Below, piece by piece: positions 1-6,678 of a DNA stretch of 10,561 bases. The translations under genes were made by a program, and so were the position numbers. Each line of letters begins with the position of its first letter. The stretch's first letter is position 1. The notes beneath the pieces are model-generated. The model ran no database searches. It was not told where the DNA came from and saw only the letters and a program-made list of their open reading frames with translations. This stretch comes from Dwaynesavagella gallinarum (GTDB taxonomy: Bacteria > Bacillota > Clostridia > Clostridiales > Clostridiaceae), in contig DWVN01000149.1 in NCBI GenBank assembly GCA_019120235.1, positions 1-10,561 of the forward strand, given 5' to 3'.

Positions 1-1351
1 AGAACATAAAAATAATGTTTATGGATTGCTAGATAATTTTCTTTTGTTAAATAATTTAGAGGAAGCAAAAAATATTTTAGATAAGAATAGGCAAAGTTTA
101 GGAAATGATATATTATTCTTGGAAAGAGAAATAATATATTTTCTTTTGATGGAAAATAAAGAGGAAGCCATAAATATTTATTCTTCAATTATGCTTGATA
201 ATATTGAAGATGTGAATTCTATTTTATGTTACGCAAAATTAAGTGTAATTTTCAATAGATTTGATAGAGCTATAGAGGCTTTAGATAAAGTATTAAGTAA
301 AGATATTAATAACATTAATGTGTTAAGTGTTATAGATATGATGGTTTCTTATGACCTTAATGAATTAAATAGGACTTTAGATTCGTATATTGAGCAAAGC
401 GGAGGAAATGAGCGATTAAGATTATTAAGAGCAAAAGCTAATAGTAAAGATTTATCAAGAACGCAGATAAATATTGAAGATATAGATGAGTTTATGAAGA
501 AATATCCAAATCAAAATTTGCCTAAAATCGTAAAATTAGAAATTTTGACTGATTCTTCTAGATTTGAAGAAGCTACAAGATTGTATAATGAACTTAAAAA
601 TATGCAGGATAAAGCTTTTGATGTGTATTATGCTTTGGCAAAATATAGTTTAAGTGTGAATAATTTTAATGATGCTTTAAATTATGTTAAACAAAGTATT
701 GAACTTAATAATAAGTTTTATGAAAGTTATGATGTTTTATTAAATATATTGCTTAGTCAAAATAAATCTTTAAACATAAATTATTTTTATTTAAAAATGA
801 AATTACTTGATTTAATAAATACAAATATAGATAAAAATTTTGTAGTTAGGTATACAGATAGTTTAAATGATGGAAATAAAGCAATCGAAGTTTTAGAGTT
901 TGCAAACAAAATTTCTATATTTGAATCTGATTTAAGGTATAAATTAGCAAAAATATATATAGATCAGAGAAGAGACAATGAGGCAAAAGAAAAACTTTAT
1001 GAGGCAATAAGTTTAAATGAAAAATCTGTTTATTATAGAACACTTGGAGTTTTATTAGTTGGAATGGGAGAAGTTGAAGAGGGAATTAATAATATTAGAA
1101 TGGCGTATTCAATAGATCCTGAAGATATTTTAAATCTAAATAATGCAGGTGCTTATTATGCAAATGTTGAAAAAGATATTCAAAGAGCTTTTTCAAATGT
1201 GAAAGCTGCTTATGAGGGACTTAATGAGAGTTATAGCGAATATGAAGCACTTATAATAAGAGAAAATTATTTTAAACTTGATTCTATATATGATGAAGCT
1301 TCAGGAACATCTACAAGTGAGGAGATTCCATTTATAGATTATTTATACTAA
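1..1351 (+). CDS. TPR-repeat protein, 3' part (5' end outside window)
   Basis: The reading frame (codons from base 2) is open to the left edge, so the gene starts upstream. The first possible start inside the window, a TTG at 26, has no convincing ribosome binding site and is probably internal. The visible part, about 450 residues, is almost all helical with tetratricopeptide-like helix pairs. The clearest are near 631-708 (ALAKYSLSVNNFNDALNYV), 932-1027 (LAKIYIDQRRDNEAKEKLY), 1031-1126 (LGVLLVGMGEVEEGINNI) and 1127-1231. TPR arrays are protein-interaction scaffolds; the partner is unknown. No membrane segment is visible in this part, so a cytoplasmic location is likely unless the missing N-terminus carries one. 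The C-terminus ends in a short acidic tail (EEIPFIDYLY). The gene is closed by a strong terminator, so it is the last gene of its transcript. TPR-like is fairly sure; the specific function is unknown. Confidence 0.8.
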   Translation, partial: EHKNNVYGLLDNFLLLNNLEEAKNILDKNRQSLGNDILFLEREIIYFLLMENKEEAINIYSSIMLDNIEDVNSILCYAKLSVIFNRFDRAIEALDKVLSKDINNINVLSVIDMMVSYDLNELNRTLDSYIEQSGGNERLRLLRAKANSKDLSRTQINIEDIDEFMKKYPNQNLPKIVKLEILTDSSRFEEATRLYNELKNMQDKAFDVYYALAKYSLSVNNFNDALNYVKQSIELNNKFYESYDVLLNILLSQNKSLNINYFYLKMKLLDLINTNIDKNFVVRYTDSLNDGNKAIEVLEFANKISIFESDLRYKLAKIYIDQRRDNEAKEKLYEAISLNEKSVYYRTLGVLLVGMGEVEEGINNIRMAYSIDPEDILNLNNAGAYYANVEKDIQRAFSNVKAAYEGLNESYSEYEALIIRENYFKLDSIYDEASGTSTSEEIPFIDYLY

Positions 1352-1359
1352 TTTGTGTG

Positions 1360-1404
1360 AAAACTTTAAGCTTATTTATAAAAAAAAGCTTAAAGTTTTT
1401 TTTT
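1360..1404 (+). terminator. Rho-independent terminator after the TPR gene
   Basis: A perfect 14-bp stem (AAAACTTTAAGCTT at 1360-1373 with its complement at 1386-1399) has a 12-nt A-rich loop. The stem runs into a T tract at 1396-1404. It lies 8 nt after the stop codon at 1349-1351 and separates the TPR gene from uppP. Confidence 0.9.
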
Positions 1405-1412
1405 ATTTAACA

Positions 1413-1442
1413 TTATTAAATTCATTAAAGTGGTAATATAAT
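1413..1442 (+). promoter_or_regulatory. Candidate sigma-A promoter of uppP
   Basis: A perfect -10 box TATAAT is at 1437-1442, about 40 nt before the uppP start. The -35 region is weak (TTATTA at 1413-1418, 18-nt spacer). A promoter is expected here because a terminator lies immediately upstream. The assignment rests mainly on the -10 match, which is cheap in AT-rich DNA. Confidence 0.45.
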
Positions 1443-1468
1443 TATTGTGTGTTATAGAGAAAATTTTT

Positions 1469-1475
1469 AAGGGGG
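1469..1475 (+). promoter_or_regulatory. Ribosome binding site fixing the TTG start of uppP
   Basis: AAGGGGG sits 7 nt before the TTG at 1483. The ATG at 1478 is in another frame and meets a stop after six codons, so the TTG is the only sensible start. Confidence 0.8.
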
Positions 1476-1482
1476 AAATGTT

Positions 1483-2319
1483 TTGGAAATTTTATTAATT
1501 TTAAAGTCCGTAATTGTTGCAATTGTTGAGGGAATAACTGAATTTTTACCAGTATCATCAACAGGTCATATGATAATTGCAAGCGATATAATAAATTTTT
1601 CAGAAATTGCAGGTATTGACTTTGTGAATATGTATGAAGTTGTAATTCAATTGGGAGCTATACTTGCAATTATGGTTTTGTATAGGAAAAAAATTATAGA
1701 TTCCATAATTCATTTAAGAGAGTACGGGTTTAAAATGTGGTTTTACATATTTATAGCATTTTTACCATCAGCTATTGTTGGTGTTTTAATAAATGATTTT
1801 ATAAAGAGTAAATTGTTTAATTCATTTAGTGTTTCTATTGGGCTGATTGTTGGAGCTATTATTTTGCTTTTGGTTGAAAAATATTTTTCAAATAGAAACT
1901 TAGATAAGAAAACAAAAGATATTAAAGATATTAATTTAAAACAGGCAGTTGGTATAGGGTGTTTTCAAATATTATCTCTTTGGCCTGGAATGAGTAGGTC
2001 TTCTTCTACAATATCTGGGGCATGGGTATTTGGATGTTCAACAAAATTAGCAGCAGAGTTTTCATTTTTTTTAGCAATTCCAACTATGCTAGGAGCATCA
2101 GTTTATGAACTTTTAGGAATGGATTATACAAATTTTACTACAAATCATGGAATAGCTCTTGTTGTTGGGTTTTTAGTAGCATTTTTAGTGGCGATTTTAG
2201 TAGTAGATACATTTATAAAGTTTCTTAAAAAATATCCTATGAAATATTTTGCTTATTATAGAATATGTATTGCTATTTTATTAATAGTTTTAGTTGTTTT
2301 TAATATTATTAAGGTTTAG
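1483..2319 (+). CDS. uppP: Undecaprenyl-diphosphatase (UppP/BacA family)
   Basis: This 278-residue polytopic membrane protein has the usual family length. It dephosphorylates undecaprenyl pyrophosphate to undecaprenyl phosphate, recycling the lipid carrier for peptidoglycan and other wall polymers. In this family it acts at the outer face of the membrane, and overexpression gives bacitracin resistance. Two family signatures are visible. One is the N-terminal acidic motif with the following serine/histidine stretch, EGITEFLPVSSTGHM at residues 16-30 (E16, E20, H29). The other is PGMSRSSST at 168-176, with the conserved R172. Several hydrophobic helices surround these motifs, including about 87-106, 115-132 and 223-241, plus a C-terminal helix about 259-276. 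Translation starts at TTG with a strong ribosome binding site. It appears to be transcribed alone from its own promoter. No clear terminator is seen before pfkA, so some read-through is possible. Confidence 0.95.
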   Translation: MEILLILKSVIVAIVEGITEFLPVSSTGHMIIASDIINFSEIAGIDFVNMYEVVIQLGAILAIMVLYRKKIIDSIIHLREYGFKMWFYIFIAFLPSAIVGVLINDFIKSKLFNSFSVSIGLIVGAIILLLVEKYFSNRNLDKKTKDIKDINLKQAVGIGCFQILSLWPGMSRSSSTISGAWVFGCSTKLAAEFSFFLAIPTMLGASVYELLGMDYTNFTTNHGIALVVGFLVAFLVAILVVDTFIKFLKKYPMKYFAYYRICIAILLIVLVVFNIIKV

Positions 2320-2341
2320 ATAATAAATGAGTTACAATGTA

Positions 2342-2370
2342 TTTACATGAATTAATGTTTGTGTTAGAAT
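2342..2370 (+). promoter_or_regulatory. Sigma-A promoter of pfkA with extended -10
   Basis: TTTACA (2342-2347), a 17-nt spacer and TAGAAT (2365-2370), preceded by a TGn extension at 2362-2364. The predicted transcript start is near 2377, 30 nt before the ATG. A 12-bp palindrome, ATGTATTTACAT (2337-2348), overlaps the -35 box and might be an operator, though it is short. Confidence 0.7.
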
Positions 2371-2394
2371 TGATGATAGTTGTACTCAAATATT

Positions 2395-2400
2395 GGGAGG
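2395..2400 (+). promoter_or_regulatory. Ribosome binding site deciding the pfkA start
   Basis: GGGAGG lies 6 nt upstream of the ATG at 2407. A longer in-frame version from TTG at 2380 would place this site inside the coding sequence and add nine residues absent from the family, so 2407 is preferred. Confidence 0.85.
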
Positions 2401-2406
2401 ATTACT

Positions 2407-3501
2407 ATGAATCAGATTAAGAAAATTGCTTTACTTACAGGTGGAGGAGATTGTCCAGGACTTAATGCGGTTATAAGAGCGGTAACAAAGACGGCTATTT
2501 TAGAATATGGTTATGAGGTTATAGGATATAGATTTGGGTATAGGGGTTTATATAATAATGATTATATAAACTTGGACATAAATACGGTTGATAATATTTT
2601 ACATAAAGGTGGAACAATCCTCTGGAGTTCTAATAAGGATAATCTTTTTGATTATATAGTTGAAGAAAACGGGAAAAAAGTAAAAAAAGATGTTTCAAAT
2701 GTTGCTATAGAGAATCTTAAAAAAGAGAATGTTGATGCTATAGTTATAATTGGTGGAGATGGAACTTTAACATCAGCTAGAGATTTTTCACGTAGAGGTA
2801 TTAATGTTATAGGTGTACCTAAGACTATAGATAATGATTTAGGTTCTACTGATTTTACATTTGGTTTTAATACAGCAATTGGTATAGTTACTGATTGTTT
2901 GGATAGACTTCATACGACAGCTGAATCACATCATAGAATATTGATTGCTGAAGTTATGGGGAGAAATGCAGGTTGGATTGCTCTTCACGCTGGAATTGCT
3001 GGAGATGCACATATAATTTTGATTCCAGAGATACCATATAGTATAGATAAGATTGTTGATAAAATTAATGAAAGAAAGGCAAAGGGGTATAAGTATACCT
3101 TAATTGTTGTTTCTGAAGGAGCTAAGTCTATTACAGGTGAAACTGTTGTTGCAAAAGTTGTTGAAGATTCACCAGATCCAATAAGATTTGGAGGAATAGC
3201 AAATAAGATTGCTCATGATTTAGAAGGTAGGGTTTCGGACCAAGAAATAAGATCTACAATTCTTGGTCATATTCAAAGAGGTGGAAACACTTCTACGTAT
3301 GATAGAGTTTTATCTACGAGGTATGGAGCAGCAGCAGCTAGACTTATTAGCGAAGGTAAATTCGGTAACATGGTTTGCTTAAAAGGTGACGAAATAAGTT
3401 GCGTTAGTCTTGAAGATGTAATTGGTAAGGAAAAGTATGTTGATCCTAATCATGAATTAGTTGAGATATCAAAGAAAATGGGAATTGGATTTGGAGATTA
3501 A
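2407..3501 (+). CDS. pfkA: 6-phosphofructokinase, group III-like (G/K active-site type)
   Basis: This 364-residue cytoplasmic enzyme phosphorylates fructose 6-phosphate to fructose 1,6-bisphosphate, the committing step of glycolysis. Visible motifs in order: nucleotide loop GGGDCPGLN (12-20), GGDGT (116-120), PKTIDND (138-144) with catalytic D142, MGRNAGWIAL (184-193), PEIP (207-210) and GHIQRGG (287-293). Classical E. coli/Bacillus PfkA is about 320 residues with GGDAPGMN and PGTIDND. The longer chain, GGDCPGLN and K139 here resemble the mixed ATP/PPi group of actinobacterial and clostridial enzymes. At the site equivalent to E. coli residue 104 it has glycine (G119), which in this family goes with ATP use; PPi-dependent enzymes have aspartate there. 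ATP is therefore the likely phosphoryl donor, by inference. The gene has its own promoter and terminator, with no pyruvate kinase gene next to it. Confidence 0.93.
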   Translation: MNQIKKIALLTGGGDCPGLNAVIRAVTKTAILEYGYEVIGYRFGYRGLYNNDYINLDINTVDNILHKGGTILWSSNKDNLFDYIVEENGKKVKKDVSNVAIENLKKENVDAIVIIGGDGTLTSARDFSRRGINVIGVPKTIDNDLGSTDFTFGFNTAIGIVTDCLDRLHTTAESHHRILIAEVMGRNAGWIALHAGIAGDAHIILIPEIPYSIDKIVDKINERKAKGYKYTLIVVSEGAKSITGETVVAKVVEDSPDPIRFGGIANKIAHDLEGRVSDQEIRSTILGHIQRGGNTSTYDRVLSTRYGAAAARLISEGKFGNMVCLKGDEISCVSLEDVIGKEKYVDPNHELVEISKKMGIGFGD

Positions 3502-3506
3502 TATTG

Positions 3507-3531
3507 AACACCGTTTTTTACGGTGTTTTTT
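3507..3531 (+). terminator. Rho-independent terminator of pfkA
   Basis: A 7-bp GC-containing stem AACACCG/CGGTGTT (3507-3513 with 3521-3527) and a 7-nt loop run into a T tract to 3531. It begins 6 nt after the pfkA stop. Confidence 0.9.
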
Positions 3532-3547
3532 GCTATTAAAATAACTT

Positions 3548-3577
3548 GAATAAAAAAATATTTAATTGAGCAAAATA
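3548..3577 (+). promoter_or_regulatory. Candidate sporulation-sigma (F/G-like) promoter of the DUF4358-like lipoprotein
   Basis: GAATA (3548-3552), an 18-nt spacer and CAAAATA (3571-3577) resemble the forespore sigma consensus (G-H-A-T-R at -35, CAT-like and AATA-ending at -10), with one mismatch at -10. The implied transcript start is about 25 nt before the ATG. No properly spaced sigma-A pair is seen in this gap. Such matches occur by chance in AT-rich DNA, so this stays tentative. Confidence 0.3.
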
Positions 3578-3591
3578 ATATCAATTAAATA
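3559..3591 (+). repeat. Perfect 11-bp inverted repeat upstream of the lipoprotein gene
   Basis: TATTTAATTGA (3559-3569) is exactly complementary to TCAATTAAATA (3581-3591), with 11 nt between. It has no T tract and lies just before the ribosome binding site GGAG (3596-3599). It brackets the candidate -10 box. It could be an operator dyad or, if transcription starts further upstream, a 5'-leader hairpin. Confidence 0.6.
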
Positions 3592-3608
3592 AAACGGAGT
3601 GTGTTTTT

Positions 3609-4094
3609 ATGAATTTTATAAGAAAAATGTCAGTTTTTTTAGTTTTTGTATTATGTTTAGGAGTTATGACTTCTTGTTTAGGGTCAGGTTCTTCTAGTAA
3701 AAAGATATCTTTATCTACAGATGAAATATATGAAAAAGCTATAAGTGGAGTTGAACTTCCAAAGCTACAAAAACTTTCTTCAAGTGAGTTAGAAAGTTTA
3801 TTTAATTTAAAATCATCTAATGTTGAAGAGTATACAGTTTGTATAAGTATGATGAATGTTCAGGCAAGTGAAATTGCTGTTTTCAAGTTTTCAAGCAAAG
3901 AACAAGAAAGTGCAATTGATAAAGCTATAGAGAAAAGATTAAAAGATTTAGATGCTACATGGGGAAGTTATTTACCAGCTCAACATGAACTTGTAAAAAA
4001 TGTTAAAAAGTTTTCTCATGGTGATGTAAAGGGATATGTTATAGCAGAGGATGCTGATAAGATAATTTCTAACATTGATAAAGCAGTAAAATAA
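3609..4094 (+). CDS. Lipoprotein, DUF4358-like
   Basis: This 161-residue protein has a lipoprotein signal peptide: basic MNFIRK, hydrophobic 8-19, lipobox MTSC with lipidated C23. It should be anchored on the outer face of the membrane. A short Gly/Ser linker (24-32) leads to a folded domain of about 125 residues. The domain opens STDEIYEKAISGVELPKL and contains MMNVQASEIAVFK (81-93) followed by a charged helix and WGSYLP (118-123). This layout is what I recall for the DUF4358 family of Firmicute lipoproteins, whose function is unknown to me; the family assignment is from memory of the pattern. GGAG at 3596-3599, 9 nt before the ATG, supports the start. It is monocistronic between two terminators, and its upstream dyad and promoter-like match suggest specific regulation. 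Confidence 0.75.
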   Translation: MNFIRKMSVFLVFVLCLGVMTSCLGSGSSSKKISLSTDEIYEKAISGVELPKLQKLSSSELESLFNLKSSNVEEYTVCISMMNVQASEIAVFKFSSKEQESAIDKAIEKRLKDLDATWGSYLPAQHELVKNVKKFSHGDVKGYVIAEDADKIISNIDKAVK

Positions 4095-4105
4095 ATTTGT
4101 ATTTT

Positions 4106-4136
4106 AATAACGGCTTTTTTAAGTCGTTATTTTTTT
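4106..4136 (+). terminator. Rho-independent terminator after the DUF4358-like lipoprotein
   Basis: An 11-bp stem with one G-U pair (AATAACGGCTT at 4106-4116 with AAGTCGTTATT at 4121-4131) and a TTTT loop is followed by T's to 4136. Confidence 0.9.
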
Positions 4137-4139
4137 ATG

Positions 4140-4168
4140 TTGATTACAAAAATATTTTTTGAGATAAT
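4140..4168 (+). promoter_or_regulatory. Sigma-A promoter of rsgA
   Basis: TTGATT (4140-4145), a 17-nt spacer and GATAAT (4163-4168). The predicted transcript start is near 4175, about 29 nt before the rsgA ATG and just downstream of the preceding terminator. Confidence 0.65.
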
Positions 4169-4203
4169 TTTTGGGATGAAATTTTTGAAAGAGGATAGTT
4201 AGG

Positions 4204-5280
4204 ATGATTTTTAAAAATCTTTTAGATTATGGAATAGATGATTATTTTATTAATGAATCAAAAAAATATGAAAATATGAAAGTTGGTAGAGTTATTTCTC
4301 AATACAATGAATTATATAGAGTAGTTACAGAACATGGTGAAATGTTAGCTGAAGTTTCTGGAAAATTTAGATATAATACAGAAAAAGTTTTTGAGTATCC
4401 AGCTGTAGGGGATTTTGTTATGCTTGATTATGATGAAAATAATATGGCTGGAAATGGAATTATACATAAAGTTTTAACTCGTAAAAGTGTTTTTAAACGT
4501 AAAGGTGTTGGAGATAAAAATCAAACACAAATAGTGTCAACTAACATTGATATTGTGTTTATTTGTACTTCATTAAATAAAAATTATAATTTAAATAGAA
4601 TAGAAAGATATGTTGCTATTGCTTGGGATAGTAATATTAAACCTGTGATAATATTAACTAAAAGTGATTTATGTGAAAATGTAAGTGAAATTTTATTTGA
4701 AGTTTCAAATAGTATACTTGGGGTAGATATAATTATAACATCTAGTTATGATAAAAGTTCTTATGATCAAATATTTAATTATTTAAAACCTGGAGTTACT
4801 GGTTGTTTTGTTGGATCATCTGGTGTTGGAAAATCAACTATAATTAATTATTTAATTGGAGAAAATTATTTTTTAACAAATGATATAAGTAACTATGATA
4901 AGGGAAAACATACAACAACAAGAAGAGAGCTTATAGTACTTTCAAAAGGTGGAATTGTAATTGATACTCCTGGAATGAGAGAGATTGGACTTGATTTAGT
5001 TGATGTAGATAAATCATTTTTTGATATTGAAGAGTTGGCTCTTAAATGTAAATTTAAAGATTGTACTCATACAAGTGAACCAGGGTGTTTTGTACAAGAA
5101 CAAATAAAATTAGGAAATTTAGATAAGAGACGTTTGGAAAGCTATGAAAAATTAAAAAAGGAATCTTTATATGATGGATTATCTTTTAGAGAAATAGAAA
5201 ACAAGAAGCTTGAAGTTATGTTTAAAGAATTTGGTGGAATAAAAAATGCCAGAAAATATTTAAAAAGTAAAAAGAAATAA
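4204..5280 (+). CDS. rsgA: Ribosome small-subunit GTPase RsgA (extended type)
   Basis: This 358-residue, circularly permuted GTPase acts in late 30S ribosomal subunit assembly. Domain order: N-terminal OB-fold-like region (about 25-110), GTPase core with permuted motifs, then a C-terminal zinc domain. The G4 motif TKSD (152-155) precedes the P-loop GSSGVGKST (204-212) and the G3 motif DTPG (254-257). The zinc ligands are C282, C287, H289 and C295. The threonine run HTTTR at 236-240 fits switch I. The chain is longer than the roughly 290-residue CpgA/YloQ of many Firmicutes. The N-terminal extension and NLNRIERYVAIAWDSNIKPVI-like segment match the longer RsgA clade, so this may be a second paralogue in the genome (inference). 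It starts at ATG 4204 with GAGG at 4191-4194. It is monocistronic, with its own promoter and a shared terminator. Confidence 0.93.
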   Translation: MIFKNLLDYGIDDYFINESKKYENMKVGRVISQYNELYRVVTEHGEMLAEVSGKFRYNTEKVFEYPAVGDFVMLDYDENNMAGNGIIHKVLTRKSVFKRKGVGDKNQTQIVSTNIDIVFICTSLNKNYNLNRIERYVAIAWDSNIKPVIILTKSDLCENVSEILFEVSNSILGVDIIITSSYDKSSYDQIFNYLKPGVTGCFVGSSGVGKSTIINYLIGENYFLTNDISNYDKGKHTTTRRELIVLSKGGIVIDTPGMREIGLDLVDVDKSFFDIEELALKCKFKDCTHTSEPGCFVQEQIKLGNLDKRRLESYEKLKKESLYDGLSFREIENKKLEVMFKEFGGIKNARKYLKSKKK

Positions 5281-5315
5281 AAAAAGGTATGCAATTTGCA
5301 TACCGTTTATTTTTT
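5281..5315. terminator. Bidirectional terminator between convergent rsgA and gdhA
   Basis: The palindromic hairpin GGTATGC-AATTT-GCATACC (5286-5292 with 5298-5304) has a T-rich tract on the + side (5306-5315) and an A-rich tract on its left (5279-5285) that reads as T's on the - strand. It can stop both convergent transcripts. The gdhA stop codon lies at 5314-5316, inside the + T tract. Confidence 0.85.
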
Positions 5316-6660
5316 AATATATTCCTTGAGAGATCATTGCATCTGCAACTTTTTTAAATCCTGCAATGTTTGCTCCAGCAAGGAAATTTTTATCAAGAGA
5401 AAATTCTTTTGAAGTTTCATAACAAACCTTAAAAATATTTATCATTATGTCTTTAAGTTTATTGTCAACTTCCTCAAATGTCCAAGAATATCTCATAGAG
5501 TTTTGAGACATTTCAAGACCAGACACTGCAACTCCTCCGGCGTTAGCTGCTTTTGATGGACCATATAAAACTCCATTTTCTAGAAACATTTTTATAGCTT
5601 CAGGAGTAGAAGGCATGTTAGCACCTTCACAAACGCAGAAACAACCATTATTAATTAATATTTTTGCTGAGGATTCATCTATTTCATTTTGTGTTGCACA
5701 TGGAAGAGCAATATCGCATTTTTCTTCCCAAATTTTTGTGTATCCTTCAATGTATTTTGCGTTTTTATCGTATTCTAAGTAATCTTTGATTCTTCTTTTC
5801 TCAACTTCTTTAAGTTGTTTTATTATAGAAAGATTAATTCCATTTTCATTGTATATATATCCATTTGAATCACTCATAGCTATTACAGTAGCTCCAAGTT
5901 CTGTTGCTTTCTCAGCTGCATAAATTGCAACGTTACCTGATCCAGAAATTATAACTTTAGAGTTTTTAAAAGATTTTCCATAAGTATTCATCATTTCTTC
6001 TGCAAAATAACAAACACCGTATCCAGTTGCTTCAGTTCTGGCAAGACTTCCACCGTAATTTATTCCTTTTCCAGTTAAAACGCCTGCAAAATCATTTCTG
6101 ATTTTTTTATATTGTCCAAATAAATATCCAATTTCTTTTCCAGAAACTCCAATATCTCCAGCAGGGACATCAATGTTTTCTCCAATATATTTGTATAATT
6201 CATTCATAAATGCTTGGCAGAATCTCATAATTTCCCCATCTGATTTTCCTTTAGGATCAAAATCAGATCCACCTTTTCCACCGCCTAGAGGAAGAGTTGT
6301 TAGAGAGTTTTTAAATATTTGTTCAAATCCTAAGAATTTAACTATAGATGAGTATACAGTTGGATGGAAACGAAGCCCCCCCTTATAAGGCCCTATTGCA
6401 TTATTAAATTGTACTCTAAAACCTCTATTTACTTGAATTTTACCATTATCATCAACCCAAGTAACTCTAAATTGAATAAATCTATCAGGTTCAACAATTC
6501 TTTCAAGAATGTTATGTTCAATATATTCTGGATATTTTAAAAGTAGTGGTTCAAGAGAAAATAAAACTTCATAAACAGCTTGATGAAATTCAGGCTCTGA
6601 AGGATTTTTAGTTACCACTTTTTGATAAACAGATTCAATATAATTTTTGATATTATTCAT
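5314..6660 (-). CDS. gdhA: Glutamate dehydrogenase, hexameric, probably NADP(H)-type
   Basis: This 448-residue cytoplasmic enzyme interconverts 2-oxoglutarate plus ammonia and glutamate. It resembles E. coli GdhA over its whole length and has the normal family size. Active-site landmarks: PYKGGLRFHP (91-100) with K93, K117, GGGKGG (126-131) with K129, and VPAGDIGV (165-172) with catalytic D169. The Rossmann loop is GSGNVA (240-245). The segment after the second strand is SDSNG (263-267), like the SDSSG of NADP-dependent enzymes, so NADP(H) is the likelier cofactor; this is inferred, since the NAD-type Clostridium symbiosum enzyme is of similar length. AGGAGAG at 6668-6674, 7 nt upstream, fixes the start. 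It is the last gene of a rocF/exonuclease/gdhA operon. Two GGG glycine codons behind K93 create a run of seven G, odd in this genome. Confidence 0.95.
   Translation of the reverse strand: MNNIKNYIESVYQKVVTKNPSEPEFHQAVYEVLFSLEPLLLKYPEYIEHNILERIVEPDRFIQFRVTWVDDNGKIQVNRGFRVQFNNAIGPYKGGLRFHPTVYSSIVKFLGFEQIFKNSLTTLPLGGGKGGSDFDPKGKSDGEIMRFCQAFMNELYKYIGENIDVPAGDIGVSGKEIGYLFGQYKKIRNDFAGVLTGKGINYGGSLARTEATGYGVCYFAEEMMNTYGKSFKNSKVIISGSGNVAIYAAEKATELGATVIAMSDSNGYIYNENGINLSIIKQLKEVEKRRIKDYLEYDKNAKYIEGYTKIWEEKCDIALPCATQNEIDESSAKILINNGCFCVCEGANMPSTPEAIKMFLENGVLYGPSKAANAGGVAVSGLEMSQNSMRYSWTFEEVDNKLKDIMINIFKVCYETSKEFSLDKNFLAGANIAGFKKVADAMISQGIY
6376..6382 (-). repeat. G7 homopolymer inside gdhA
   Basis: Seven C's on the + strand are seven G's in the coding strand, formed by AAG-GGG-GGG (K93-G94-G95). 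A G run of this length is rare in such AT-rich coding DNA and could be a slippage-prone site. Confidence 0.9.
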
Positions 6661-6678
6661 TAATTCACTCTCCTAAAA

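Noticed and set aside
26..28. TTG as the true start of the TPR gene
   Set aside because: The frame is open to the window's left edge and no ribosome binding site precedes it, so the gene most likely begins upstream.
1478..1480. ATG as the start of uppP
   Set aside because: It is out of frame with uppP and reaches a stop after six codons; the TTG at 1483 gives the conserved N-terminus.
2380..2406. Upstream TTG start extending pfkA by nine residues
   Set aside because: The strong GGGAGG site would then lie inside the gene, and the family begins with the short segment before the GGGDCPGLN loop. The predicted transcript start near 2377 would also leave almost no leader.
6173..6388. A 71-codon open frame on the + strand inside gdhA
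   Set aside because: It is antisense to a clearly conserved gdhA region, including the GGGKGG active-site motif. The product is proline-rich low-complexity sequence created by the complementary codons, and no ribosome binding site was seen.
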